A DNA stretch of 17,201 nucleotides, taken from an uncultured Actinomycetes bacterium. GTDB taxonomy: Bacteria; Actinomycetota; Thermoleophilia; Solirubrobacterales; 70-9. The DNA lies in contig CAMPIP010000031.1 of the NCBI GenBank assembly GCA_946886425.1, positions 1 through 17,201 of the forward strand. The letters run 5' to 3'. The notes under the pieces are model-generated. The model did no database searches, was not told the origin of the DNA, and worked only from the letters and a program-made list of their open reading frames with translations. This document shows, in pieces, positions 6,250 through 14,062 of the stretch. A program made the position numbers and the translations under genes. Numbering within the stretch: position 1 is the stretch's first letter; each line of letters starts with the position of its first letter.

Positions 6250-7538
6250 ACACGAAAACGCGCCGCGTCGCCGTCATCGGCGGCAACCGGATCCCCTTCG
6301 CGCGCAGCAACAGCGTCTACTCGCACGCATCCAACCAGGACATGCTCACCGCCGCGATCGACGGCCTCGTCGACCGCTACGGCCTGCAGGGCGAGACCCT
6401 CGGCGAGGTCGCCGGCGGCGCCGTTCTGAAGCACTCCCGGGACCGCGATCTCGCCCGCGAGAGCGTCCTCAGCACCCGGCTCGCCCCCGAGACGCCCGCC
6501 TACGACGTCCAGCAGGCCTGCGGCACCGGCCTGGAGACGACGATCCTGGTCGCCAACAAGATCGCCCTCGGCCAGATCGACTCCGGCATCGCCTGCGGGG
6601 CCGACACCACCTCCGACGCCCCGATCGCGCTCAACGAGCAGCTCCGCGAGACCCTCCTCGAGGCCAACCGGCAGCGCTCGACCGTCGGCAAGCTGAAGGC
6701 CCTGACCGCGGTGCGGCCGGGTCACATCGTGCCCTCGATCCCCCGCAACGAGGAGCCCCGCACCGGCCAGTCGATGGGCGAGCACTGCGCGACCATGGCG
6801 ACGGAATGGGAGATCGGCCGCGAGGAGCAGGACGAGCTCGCGGTCAACAGTCACCACAACCTCGCCGCCGCCTACGAGCGCGGCTTCCTCGACGACCTGA
6901 TCACCCCCTACCTCGGACTCGACCGCGACCAGAACCTGCGGCCGGACTCGAGCCTGGAGAAGCTGGCGAAGCTGGGGCCGGTCTTCGGCGGGCCCGAGGG
7001 GACGATGACCGCCGCCAACTCGACGCCGCTCTCCGACGGCGCCTCGGCGGTGCTGCTCGCCTCCGAGGAGTGGGCGAAAGAGCGCGGCCTGCCGATCCTC
7101 GCCTACGTCTCAGAGGGCCAGACCGCGGCCGTCGACCACGTCCACAAGCGCGAGGGCCTGCTGATGGCACCCGCCTTCGCGATGCCGAAGATGCTCGACC
7201 GCGCCGGCCTGACCCTGCAGGACTTCGACTACTACGAGATCCACGAGGCCTTCGCCGCGCAGGTGCTCTGCACGCTGAAGGCCTGGGAAGACGAGACCTT
7301 CTGCAAGGAGAAGCTCGGGCGCGAGGAGCCGCTCGGCGCGATCGACCGCAAGAAGCTCAACGTCAACGGCGGCTCGCTGGCCGCCGCCCACCCGTTCGCG
7401 GCGACCGGCGGGCGCATCGTCGCCGGCCTCGCCAAGCAACTGCACGAAGACGGCAAGGGCCGTGGCGTGATCAGCATTTGCGCCGCCGGCGGCCAGGGCG
7501 TCGTCGCCATCCTCGAGAGCGCTGGAGGCAGCAAATGA
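6246..7538 (+). CDS. fadA2: Acetyl-CoA C-acyltransferase (thiolase), FadI/FadA2-like
   Basis: The protein has 430 residues, close to FadI-type thiolases (about 436). The acyl-accepting cysteine is C92 in QQACGTGLET. The other catalytic signatures are H333 in EIHEAFAAQ, H382 in NVNGGSLAAAHPFAATGGR and C412 in SICAAGGQG. The HEAF and CAAGGQG forms are those of the FadI/trifunctional-beta branch rather than biosynthetic AtoB thiolases (NEAF, CxGGG). It should cleave 3-ketoacyl-CoA with CoA, or condense in reverse. The start at 6246 overlaps the TetR stop (ATGA) and follows AAAGGA; a longer reading has an unrelated arginine-rich extension. The next genes match the order fabG4-htdX known beside fadA2 in Mycobacterium (Rv0241c-Rv0243 region), which supports the symbol. 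Confidence 0.92.
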   Translation: MNTKTRRVAVIGGNRIPFARSNSVYSHASNQDMLTAAIDGLVDRYGLQGETLGEVAGGAVLKHSRDRDLARESVLSTRLAPETPAYDVQQACGTGLETTILVANKIALGQIDSGIACGADTTSDAPIALNEQLRETLLEANRQRSTVGKLKALTAVRPGHIVPSIPRNEEPRTGQSMGEHCATMATEWEIGREEQDELAVNSHHNLAAAYERGFLDDLITPYLGLDRDQNLRPDSSLEKLAKLGPVFGGPEGTMTAANSTPLSDGASAVLLASEEWAKERGLPILAYVSEGQTAAVDHVHKREGLLMAPAFAMPKMLDRAGLTLQDFDYYEIHEAFAAQVLCTLKAWEDETFCKEKLGREEPLGAIDRKKLNVNGGSLAAAHPFAATGGRIVAGLAKQLHEDGKGRGVISICAAGGQGVVAILESAGGSK

Positions 7539-8863
7539 GCGACCGCTACTCGCAGATCGTCAACGCGCCCGTCGTCTCGACGGTCGCCAAGCAGCTGGGC
7601 CTCCCCCAGCCGGTCGACCTCGACCGCTACCGCGAGGGCGCCCCGGTCGTCGCCGGGCCGGTGCTGTTCGACGCCGCCCCGGAAGGGCGGCTCGGCAAGC
7701 AGGTGGGCGCCTTCCTCGACGACATCAAGGCCGAACGGGCCAGCGGCGAGGGCAAGGCGAAGGCGCTGGTCTTCGACGCCACCGGGATCGCCGACTCGAC
7801 CGAGCTGGTCGAGCTGCAGCGCTTCTTCTACCCGGCGGTCGGCCACCTGCGGCGCAGCGGCCGCGTCGTCGTCCTCGGCACCCCGCCGGCGGAAGCCGGC
7901 TCGGCCCGGGCCCACACCGCCCAGCGGGCGCTGGAGGGCTTCACCCGCTCGCTCGCCAAGGAGATCGGCGGCCGCGGCTCGACCTGCCAGCTCGTCTACG
8001 TCGCCAAGGGCGGCGAGGACCAGCTCGACTCGACCCTGCGCTTCCTGCTCTCCCCCCGCTCCGCCTACGTCTCCGGCCAGGTCGTCAAGGTCGGCAAAGG
8101 CGTGGCCCCGACCCCGGAGATCGACTGGGAGCGGCCGCTCGAGGGCAAGACGGCGCTGGTGACCGGGTCCGCCCGCGGCATCGGCGCCGCGATCGCCCGC
8201 ACCCTGGCGCGCGACGGCGCCACCGTGGTCGGCCTCGACATCCCGCCGGCGATGGAAGACCTGCGTCAGGTCGCGACCGAGATCGGCGGCGCCGAGCCGC
8301 TCGGCCTCGACATCACCGCAGAGGACGCCCCCGAGCAGATCGCCGCGGCGCTCTCCGACGGCGTCGACGTCGTCGTCCACAACGCCGGCGTCACCAAAGA
8401 CCGGACGATCGCGAAGATGCCGGAAGAGCGCTGGACGCAGCTGATGGAGATCAACCTCTCCAGCGAGGAGCGGATCAACGACACCCTGCTCGACGCCAAA
8501 CTGCTGCGGCCGAACGGGCGCATCGTCGGGGTCTCCTCGATGGCGGGGATCGCCGGCAACAACGGCCAGACCAACTACGCCGCCTCCAAGGCCGGGGTGA
8601 TCGGGATGGTCGAGTCGATGGCTCCCGAGCTGGCGAAGCGGAAAGCGACGATCAACGCCGTCGCCCCCGGCTTCATCGAGACGAAGATGACCGCGGCGAT
8701 GCCGATCGGCCCGCGCGAAGCCGGCCGCCGGCTCTCCAGCCTCTCGCAGGGCGGCCTGCCGGTCGACGTCGCCGAGACGATCGCGTGGCTCGCCTCCCCC
8801 GCCTCGACCGGCGTCAACGGCAACGTGGTTCGCGTCTGCGGCCAGAGCCTGCTGGGGGCCTGA
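7535..8863 (+). CDS. fabG4: High-molecular-weight 3-oxoacyl-(ACP/CoA) reductase, FabG4-type SDR
   Basis: With 442 residues it is nearly twice the length of ordinary FabG and matches the FabG4 class (454 residues in M. tuberculosis). Residues 1 to about 195 form a degenerate N-terminal Rossmann/flavodoxin-like domain lacking a dinucleotide motif. The C-terminal SDR domain has the cofactor loop TGSARGIG at 210-217, NAG, the asparagine in MEINLSS, and the catalytic S335, Y348 and K352 in SSMAGIAGNNGQTNYAASKAG. FabG4 enzymes interconvert 3-ketoacyl-CoA and (R)-3-hydroxyacyl-CoA, preferring NAD(H); that preference is known for the mycobacterial enzyme and inferred here. The start overlaps the thiolase stop (AATGA) and follows GGAGG. 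The (R) stereochemistry matches the MaoC dehydratase encoded next. Confidence 0.93.
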   Translation: MSDRYSQIVNAPVVSTVAKQLGLPQPVDLDRYREGAPVVAGPVLFDAAPEGRLGKQVGAFLDDIKAERASGEGKAKALVFDATGIADSTELVELQRFFYPAVGHLRRSGRVVVLGTPPAEAGSARAHTAQRALEGFTRSLAKEIGGRGSTCQLVYVAKGGEDQLDSTLRFLLSPRSAYVSGQVVKVGKGVAPTPEIDWERPLEGKTALVTGSARGIGAAIARTLARDGATVVGLDIPPAMEDLRQVATEIGGAEPLGLDITAEDAPEQIAAALSDGVDVVVHNAGVTKDRTIAKMPEERWTQLMEINLSSEERINDTLLDAKLLRPNGRIVGVSSMAGIAGNNGQTNYAASKAGVIGMVESMAPELAKRKATINAVAPGFIETKMTAAMPIGPREAGRRLSSLSQGGLPVDVAETIAWLASPASTGVNGNVVRVCGQSLLGA

Positions 8864-8865
8864 GG

Positions 8866-9795
8866 ATGCCGACCCGCACCCTCGAGAGCCCGCCGCAGAT
8901 CCTGCCGCTCTACGCGCGGGCGGCGGCGCCGATGATCCCGGGCCTCTCGCTGCTGCCCTTCGTGCCGGGCGGCGGCAAGGAGATCCCGGAGCTGGAGCTG
9001 CGGCTGGCGGGCGTCAAGGCCAGGCCGGAGGACGTGGCCGCCTACGCCAAGGTCTGCGGCTTCCCGCTGCGGGGCTCGCTGCCGGTCACCTACCCCCACG
9101 TGCTGGCCTTCCCGCTTCACATGGCGGTTATGGCCGACGGCAGCTTCCCGTTCGGCGCGGTCGGCCTGGTCCACCTCGAGAACCGGATCGTCCAGCACCG
9201 GCCGATCGGCGTGGCCGAGGAGATCGAGCTGGTCGTCCGCCCGACCCCGCTGCAGCCCCACCGCTCCGGCCGCACCTTCGGCCTCGTCACCGAGGCCCGG
9301 GTCGGCGAGGAGTTGGCCTGGGAGAGCGTCAGCACGATGCTGCGCCGCGGCGGTGGCGACAAGGAGGCGGGCGGCGAGCGCGAGCCGCTCGGTGTCCCCG
9401 AGGACGAGTTCGTCGCCAGCGCCGAGTGGCGCCTCGGCGGCGATCTCGGCCGCCGCTACGCCGCCGTCTCCGGCGACCGGAACCCGATCCACATGCACTC
9501 GCTGACCGCGAAGCCGCTCGGCTTCCCGGCCGCGATCGCGCACGGGATGTGGAGCAAGGCGCGGGCGCTGGCCGCCCTCGACAGCCGTACGCCGGACTCC
9601 TTCGAGGCCGAGGTGCGGTTCCGCAAGCCGATCCTGCTGCCGGCCAAGGTCGAGTTCGGCAGCCGTGACGGCAAGGGCGGCGAGATCGATTTCTCCGTGC
9701 GCGACGCGAAGCGCCACACGCCTCACCTCGACGGCCGCATCGCGCCGCTCGAGAGCAACCAGCAAGCCAAGAAGACCGGGAGGAACCCGAAGTGA
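8866..9795 (+). CDS. htdX: MaoC-type (R)-3-hydroxyacyl dehydratase/hydratase, HtdX-like
   Basis: The protein has 309 residues with a double-hotdog layout. The N-terminal hotdog (about 30-150) carries no catalytic motif. The C-terminal one has the hydratase-2 signature YAAVSGDRNPIHMHSLTAKPLGFPAAIAHGM, with D204 and H209 as the catalytic pair. Such enzymes hydrate trans-2-enoyl-CoA to (R)-3-hydroxyacyl-CoA, or the reverse. Known HtdX is about 280 residues; the extra length is mostly a lysine-rich C-terminal tail (QQAKKTGRNPK). The ATG follows the fabG4 stop by two bases (TGAGGATG), and the stop overlaps the next gene's GTG. Position beside fabG4 and fadA2 supports the HtdX name. Confidence 0.9.
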   Translation: MPTRTLESPPQILPLYARAAAPMIPGLSLLPFVPGGGKEIPELELRLAGVKARPEDVAAYAKVCGFPLRGSLPVTYPHVLAFPLHMAVMADGSFPFGAVGLVHLENRIVQHRPIGVAEEIELVVRPTPLQPHRSGRTFGLVTEARVGEELAWESVSTMLRRGGGDKEAGGEREPLGVPEDEFVASAEWRLGGDLGRRYAAVSGDRNPIHMHSLTAKPLGFPAAIAHGMWSKARALAALDSRTPDSFEAEVRFRKPILLPAKVEFGSRDGKGGEIDFSVRDAKRHTPHLDGRIAPLESNQQAKKTGRNPK

Positions 9796-11141
9796 CGACG
9801 ACCACCGAGGAGAAGAGCGCCAGCGTCGCCGAGCGCGGCATGGGCGTCGGGCTGCGAGCCCTGAACTGGCTCGCCGGCTCCGACCTGCTGGACCGGATCC
9901 GCATCCGCAAGCAGGTCGAGCGGGCGCTGTTCCAGACGACCAAGGGCGGCTTCCGCTCGGCGACCGTCGCCGGCCGGACCTTCAAGCAGGCGCAGCAGCT
10001 GGGCAAGCCGGCGCGTCAAAAGAAGAGCAAGTCCAAGGGCCTGTTCGACATCAGCCCCGACGACGAGCAGCAGATGTTCCAGGAGGCCGGGCGTTCCTTC
10101 GCGGCGGACAAGATCCGCCCCGCCGCGCTCGCCGCCGACACCGCCTGCGAGACGCCGAAGGAGATCCTCGCCGAAGCGACTGAGCTCGGCGTCAACATGC
10201 TCGGCGTCCCCGAGGAGCTCGGCGGCGTCATGCACGAGCAGTCGGCGGTGACGAGCGTCCTGATCGGCGAGGCGCTTGCCCACGGCGACATGGGCGTCGC
10301 CTACGCGGCCCTCGCCCCCGGCGCCGTCGCCACCGCGATCGGGCTCTACGGCAGCGCCGACCAGGAGGCCAAGTACCTGCCGGCCTTCACCGGCGAGGAC
10401 GTCCCCGCCGCGGCCCTGGCGATCCTCGAGCCGCGGCCGCTGTTCGACCCGCTGGAGCTGCGGACCAAGGCCAAGAAGACCGCCGGCGGCTGGACCCTGA
10501 ACGGCGTCAAGTCGCTGGTCGCGCGGGCTTCGGAGTGTGAGCTGTTCGTGATTGCCGCCGACGCCGAGGGCGTCGGCCCGGCCCTGTTCGTGGTCGAGTC
10601 TGGGACCGACGGCCTCTCGGTCGAAGCGGAACCGGCGATGGGGCTGCGCCCCGCCGCCACCGGCCGCCTGCTGATCGAGAAAGTGAAACTGCCCGCCGAC
10701 GCCCTGCTCGGCGAGGGCACCTTCACCGCCAAGCAGTACGCGGAGTGCGTCAACCGGGCGCGGGTCGCCTGGTGCGGGCTCGCCGTCGGCACCGCCCAGG
10801 CGGTGCTCGACTACGTCAAGCCCTACGTCAACGACCGGCAGGCATTCGGCGAACCGATCTCCAACCGCCAGGGCGTCGCCTTCGCGGTCTCCGACATCGG
10901 CATCGAGTCCGACGGGATGCGGCTCGCCACCTACCGGGCCGCCAGCCGCGCGGACCGCGGCGAGAAGTTCGACCGCGAGGCGGCCGTCGCCCGCCGGCTC
11001 TGCGCCGTCAAGGGCATGGAGATCGGCTCCCAGGGCGTGCAGCTGCTCGGCGGCCACGGCTTCGTCAAGGAGCACCCGGTCGAGCGCTGGTACCGAGACC
11101 TCCGGGCGGCGGGCGTGATGGAGGGCGCCCTGCTCGTCTAG
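9792..11141 (+). CDS. Acyl-CoA dehydrogenase with N-terminal extension
   Basis: The protein has 449 residues, longer than the usual 380-400 because of a basic, poorly conserved N-terminal stretch of about 85 residues (LNWLAGSDLLDRIRIRKQVE, QKKSKSKGLFDISPDDEQ). From FQEAGRSFAADKIRPAALA onward it follows the ACAD fold: an N-terminal helical domain, a central beta domain (KTAGGWTLNGVKSLVARASECELFVIAAD), and a C-terminal helical domain with DRQAFGEPISNRQGVAFAVSDI and LLGGHGFVKEHPVERWYRDLR. The probable catalytic base is E444 in GVMEGALLV, replacing the usual YEGT. The central AALAILEP lacks the canonical T-E-P-x-A-G-S-D flavin-binding segment. It should be FAD-dependent and form trans-2-enoyl-CoA; the non-canonical segments leave chain length and activity uncertain. 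The GTG start overlaps the htdX stop. Confidence 0.87.
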   Translation: MTTTTEEKSASVAERGMGVGLRALNWLAGSDLLDRIRIRKQVERALFQTTKGGFRSATVAGRTFKQAQQLGKPARQKKSKSKGLFDISPDDEQQMFQEAGRSFAADKIRPAALAADTACETPKEILAEATELGVNMLGVPEELGGVMHEQSAVTSVLIGEALAHGDMGVAYAALAPGAVATAIGLYGSADQEAKYLPAFTGEDVPAAALAILEPRPLFDPLELRTKAKKTAGGWTLNGVKSLVARASECELFVIAADAEGVGPALFVVESGTDGLSVEAEPAMGLRPAATGRLLIEKVKLPADALLGEGTFTAKQYAECVNRARVAWCGLAVGTAQAVLDYVKPYVNDRQAFGEPISNRQGVAFAVSDIGIESDGMRLATYRAASRADRGEKFDREAAVARRLCAVKGMEIGSQGVQLLGGHGFVKEHPVERWYRDLRAAGVMEGALLV

Positions 11142-11179
11142 GCGCCGGGACCGGAGCCAGAGACGACTAAAGGAAAGAC

Positions 11180-12388
11180 ATGATCAATCTCGAGATCCCC
11201 AAGAAGTTCAAGCCTCTCGCCACCCAGGCGAACCAGGTCGCGAAGGAGGTCTTCCGGCCGATCAGCCGCAAGTACGACGTGGCCGAGCACGAGTACCCGA
11301 AAGAGCTCGACATGCTGGCCTCGCTGATCGACGGCATGAACGAGGGCAGCGACATGGGCGGCGCCGGCGCCGCCGGCGTCCGCCGCGACGACAGTGCCGA
11401 CAGCGGCGAGAACCGCAACGGCTCCAACCTCTCCACCGTGCTCGGCATCATCGAGCTCTGCTGGGGCGACGTCGGCCTGCTGCTCTCGATGCCCCGCCAG
11501 GGCCTCGGCAACTCGGCGATCGCCTCGGTCGCCACCGAGGAGCAGCTGGAGAAGTACGGCGGCAAGTGGGCGGCGATGGCGATCACCGAGCCGGAAGCCG
11601 GCTCGGACTCGGCCGCGATCCGCGCCACCGCCGAGCTCGACGGCGACGAGTACGTCCTCAACGGCGAGAAGATCTTCGTCACCTCGGGAGACCGGGCGGA
11701 CCTGATCGTCGTCTGGGCCTCGCTCGACCGCTCCCTGGGGCGGGCCGCGATCAAGTCGTTCATCGTCGAGCGCGACAACCCCGGCCTGAAGCTGGACCGG
11801 CTCGAGCACAAGCTCGGGATCCGCGCCTCCGACACCGCCAACTTCACCCTGCAGGACTGCCGGGTGCCGAAAGAGGCGCTGCTCGGGGACCCGGAGGTCA
11901 AGCAGAAGGGCTTCGCCGGGGTGATGGAAACCTTCGACAACACGCGGCCCCTGGTCGCCGCGATGGCGGTCGGGGTCACCCGGGCGGCGCTGGAGGAGAC
12001 GCGCAAGCGCCTCAAGGAAGCCGGCGTCACGATCGATTACGACAAGCCCGCCCTCTCCCAGCACGCCGCCGCGGCGCGCTACCTGGAGATGGAGGCCGAC
12101 TACGAGGCGGCCTGGCTGCTGACCCTGCAGGCGGCCTGGATGGCGGACAACTCGAAGCCGAACTCGCTGCAGGCCTCGATGGCCAAGGCCAAGGCCGGCC
12201 GCACCGGCGTCGACGTGACGCTGGGCTGCGTCGAGCTCTGCGGCAGCGTCGGCTACGCCGAGAACGACCTGCTCGAGAAGTGGGCGCGCGACGCCAAGAT
12301 CCTCGACATCTTCGAGGGGACCCAGCAGATCCAGCTGCTGATCGTGGCGAGGCAGTTGCTCGGCAAGAGCTCGTCTGAATTGCGGTAG
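11180..12388 (+). CDS. Acyl-CoA dehydrogenase
   Basis: The protein has 402 residues. Unlike its neighbour it has the canonical flavin segment AITEPEAGSDSAAIRATAELDG and the LNGEKIFVTSGDRADLIVV strand. The catalytic glutamate is E379 in ILDIFEGTQQIQLLIVARQLLG. An unusual stretch near residues 55-80 (EGSDMGGAGAAGVRRDDSADSG) lies between helices of the N-terminal domain. It oxidises acyl-CoA to trans-2-enoyl-CoA with FAD, passing electrons to an electron-transfer flavoprotein. The ATG has a strong ribosome binding site (AAAGGAAAG) in the 38-base gap after the first dehydrogenase. The two proteins differ enough that a recent duplication is unlikely; they may form a heteromer or serve different chain lengths, which is inference. 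Confidence 0.92.
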   Translation: MINLEIPKKFKPLATQANQVAKEVFRPISRKYDVAEHEYPKELDMLASLIDGMNEGSDMGGAGAAGVRRDDSADSGENRNGSNLSTVLGIIELCWGDVGLLLSMPRQGLGNSAIASVATEEQLEKYGGKWAAMAITEPEAGSDSAAIRATAELDGDEYVLNGEKIFVTSGDRADLIVVWASLDRSLGRAAIKSFIVERDNPGLKLDRLEHKLGIRASDTANFTLQDCRVPKEALLGDPEVKQKGFAGVMETFDNTRPLVAAMAVGVTRAALEETRKRLKEAGVTIDYDKPALSQHAAAARYLEMEADYEAAWLLTLQAAWMADNSKPNSLQASMAKAKAGRTGVDVTLGCVELCGSVGYAENDLLEKWARDAKILDIFEGTQQIQLLIVARQLLGKSSSELR

Positions 12389-12396
12389 CCAGGGTT

Positions 12397-12504
12397 AGAA
12401 GGGCCGTGCCCCCCTCCCCCGGAGACCGTCGCGCAGCTGAGGCGGCTCCGGGGGTGCGGAGCGTCGCCGCATGAGCCTCCGTGGGAGGGGGGCACAGCCC
12501 TTCT
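12397..12504. repeat. 108-bp inverted-repeat element with 22-bp stem
   Basis: The arms at 12397-12418 and 12483-12504 pair at 21 of 22 positions; the single mismatch is 12405/12496. The left arm begins AGAAGGGC and the right ends GCCCTTCT. The 64-base interior can form its own hairpins: CCCCCGGAG (12416-12424) with CTCCGGGGG (12446-12454), which competes with the base of the outer stem, and CGGAG (12457-12461) with CTCCG (12477-12481). It follows the last gene of the acyl-CoA operon by 8 bases and ends 67 bases before the ligase gene. No T-run follows. It could be a terminator/attenuator, a structured RNA or a dispersed palindromic repeat. The rest of 12505-12571 holds only a weak -10 candidate. 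Confidence 0.75.
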
Positions 12505-12571
12505 CACGATCCGCCTGCCACTGCTCCGGGTCTCACGGCACCGCTGCTGTTGGTGGGTAAGACTGGCCCCC

Positions 12572-14047
12572 GTGAACCTGATCGAGGACCTGATGGAACG
12601 CTCCCCCGCCTCGCGGCTGGGGATCGTGGCGGTGGACGGCGAGGGCAAGCGGCGGGACTGGCACTTCGGCGAACTGATCGCCTGTTCCGCCGGGCTCTCC
12701 GGCGCCTTCGCGGCGCGCGGCGTGAAGCGCGGCGACGTGGTGATGACGCTGGCCGGCAACCGGATCGAGTGGGCGCTGGCCCTGCTCGCCTGCTGGCGGA
12801 TGGGCGCGGTGGCGCTGCCCTGCAACACGCAGTTGCGCCGCCACGACCTCGAGCACCGGGTGGCCGCCGCATCGCCGGCGCTCTGCGTCGGCGAGGAGCG
12901 CCTGCTGGGCGAGCTCCCCGACGGCGTGCCGGCGATGACGATGGCCGAGGTCTCCGAAGTCCTCGACGAGGACCTCCCCCAGGAGACGCCCGCCTCGGTG
13001 GCGGCGATGGGCCCGGAGGACCCGGCCCTGATCGTCTTCACCTCCGGCACCACCGGCGCCCCGCGCGGGGTCGTCCACGCCTACCGCTACCTGCTCGGCC
13101 AGCGGGCCCAGGCCGAGCACTGGTTCGGCTCCCGCAAGGGCGAGCTGGCCTGGTGCACGACCGCGACCGGCTGGTCGAAGTCGGCCCGCAACGTCTTCCT
13201 CGCCCCCTGGCTGACCGGCGCCGCCGCGGTCATCCACGACGGTCGCTTCGACCCCGAGGAGCGGCTCGACCTCACCGAGGCGCTCGGCGTCAACGTCCTC
13301 TGCCAGGCCCCGACCGAGTACCGGATGCTGGCCAAGCGGGCGCGACTGCGGCCGCTGCCGGCGCTGCGGCGGATGGTCTCCGCCGGCGAGCCACTCGACC
13401 CGGACACGATCGCCGCCTTCCGCGCCGCGACCGGCCTCGAGCCGGCCGACGGCTACGGCCAGACCGAGACCGGCCAGGTGACCGGCAACCTCGCCGGCGA
13501 GCCGGTCCGCCGGGGGTCGATGGGGAAGCCTCTCCCCGGGATCGAGGTCCGGGTAGCCGCTCCCGGACACGAAGCGGAGGAAGCGGCGACTGATCTGGGC
13601 GAACTGCAGCTGCGCGCCGACTCCTCCCCCACCTTCTTCTCGCGCTACCTCGACGGCGAGCGCTTCGAGGGCGAGTGGTGGGCGACCGGCGACCTGGTCC
13701 GCCAGGACGACGACGGCTACCTCTTCTTCGAGGGCCGCGACGACGACATCATCCTCTCCTCCGGCTACCGGATCGGCCCCTTCGAGGTCGAGTCGGCGCT
13801 GCAATCGCACCCGGCCGTGGCCGAGGCGGCCGCGGTCGCGGCCCCCGACCCCGAGCGCGGCGCCGTCGTCCGGGCGATCGTCGTCCCTCGCGACCGCGAG
13901 CCCAGCGACGAGCTCGCCCGGGAGCTGCAGGAGCACTGCAAGCGCGAGACCGCCCCCTACAAGTTCCCCCGCATCGTCGAGTTCGCCGCCGAGCTACCGA
14001 AGACCAGCAGCGGCAAGATCAGGCGCGCCCAGCTCCGCGGCGAGTAG
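12572..14047 (+). CDS. AMP-forming acyl-CoA ligase, medium-chain acyl-CoA synthetase-like
   Basis: The protein has 491 residues, an ANL-superfamily adenylate-forming enzyme. The P-loop is TSGTTGAPRGV at 157-167, with Arg where SGTTGxPKG has Lys. DGYGQTETG is the A5-type motif, EWWATGDL holds the conserved aspartate, and K482 in SSGKIRRAQ is the adenylation lysine. ATGWSKSARNVFLAPWLTGAA and APTEYRML resemble acetyl/medium-chain acyl-CoA synthetases (MACS) rather than long-chain FadD. It activates a carboxylic acid to acyl-CoA via acyl-AMP and could feed the upstream acyl-CoA genes. The GTG start lies 8 bases past a weak -10-like TAAGAC (12558-12563) and has no clear ribosome binding site, so it may be leaderless. 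The gene is separated from the dehydrogenases by the inverted-repeat element and ends 15 bp before the convergent GGDEF-EAL gene. Confidence 0.9.
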   Translation: MNLIEDLMERSPASRLGIVAVDGEGKRRDWHFGELIACSAGLSGAFAARGVKRGDVVMTLAGNRIEWALALLACWRMGAVALPCNTQLRRHDLEHRVAAASPALCVGEERLLGELPDGVPAMTMAEVSEVLDEDLPQETPASVAAMGPEDPALIVFTSGTTGAPRGVVHAYRYLLGQRAQAEHWFGSRKGELAWCTTATGWSKSARNVFLAPWLTGAAAVIHDGRFDPEERLDLTEALGVNVLCQAPTEYRMLAKRARLRPLPALRRMVSAGEPLDPDTIAAFRAATGLEPADGYGQTETGQVTGNLAGEPVRRGSMGKPLPGIEVRVAAPGHEAEEAATDLGELQLRADSSPTFFSRYLDGERFEGEWWATGDLVRQDDDGYLFFEGRDDDIILSSGYRIGPFEVESALQSHPAVAEAAAVAAPDPERGAVVRAIVVPRDREPSDELARELQEHCKRETAPYKFPRIVEFAAELPKTSSGKIRRAQLRGE

Positions 14048-14062
14048 CGGCCGCGGCCGGGC

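Noticed and set aside
8575..11075. Long minus-strand open frames opposite fabG4, htdX and the first acyl-CoA dehydrogenase
   Set aside because: These are mirror frames caused by GC bias; they lack ribosome binding sites and recognisable domains.
12397..12504. The inverted repeat as an integron attC site, a MITE with target duplication, or a tRNA-like structure
   Set aside because: No integrase or attC core sites, no matching flanking duplication (GGTT against CACG), and no cloverleaf or anticodon arm could be fitted.
14048..14062. The palindromic GC-rich 15-bp gap as a terminator between convergent genes
   Set aside because: GCGGCCGC-type self-complementarity is expected in such GC-rich sequence; there is no loop or T-run and the stretch is too short to judge.
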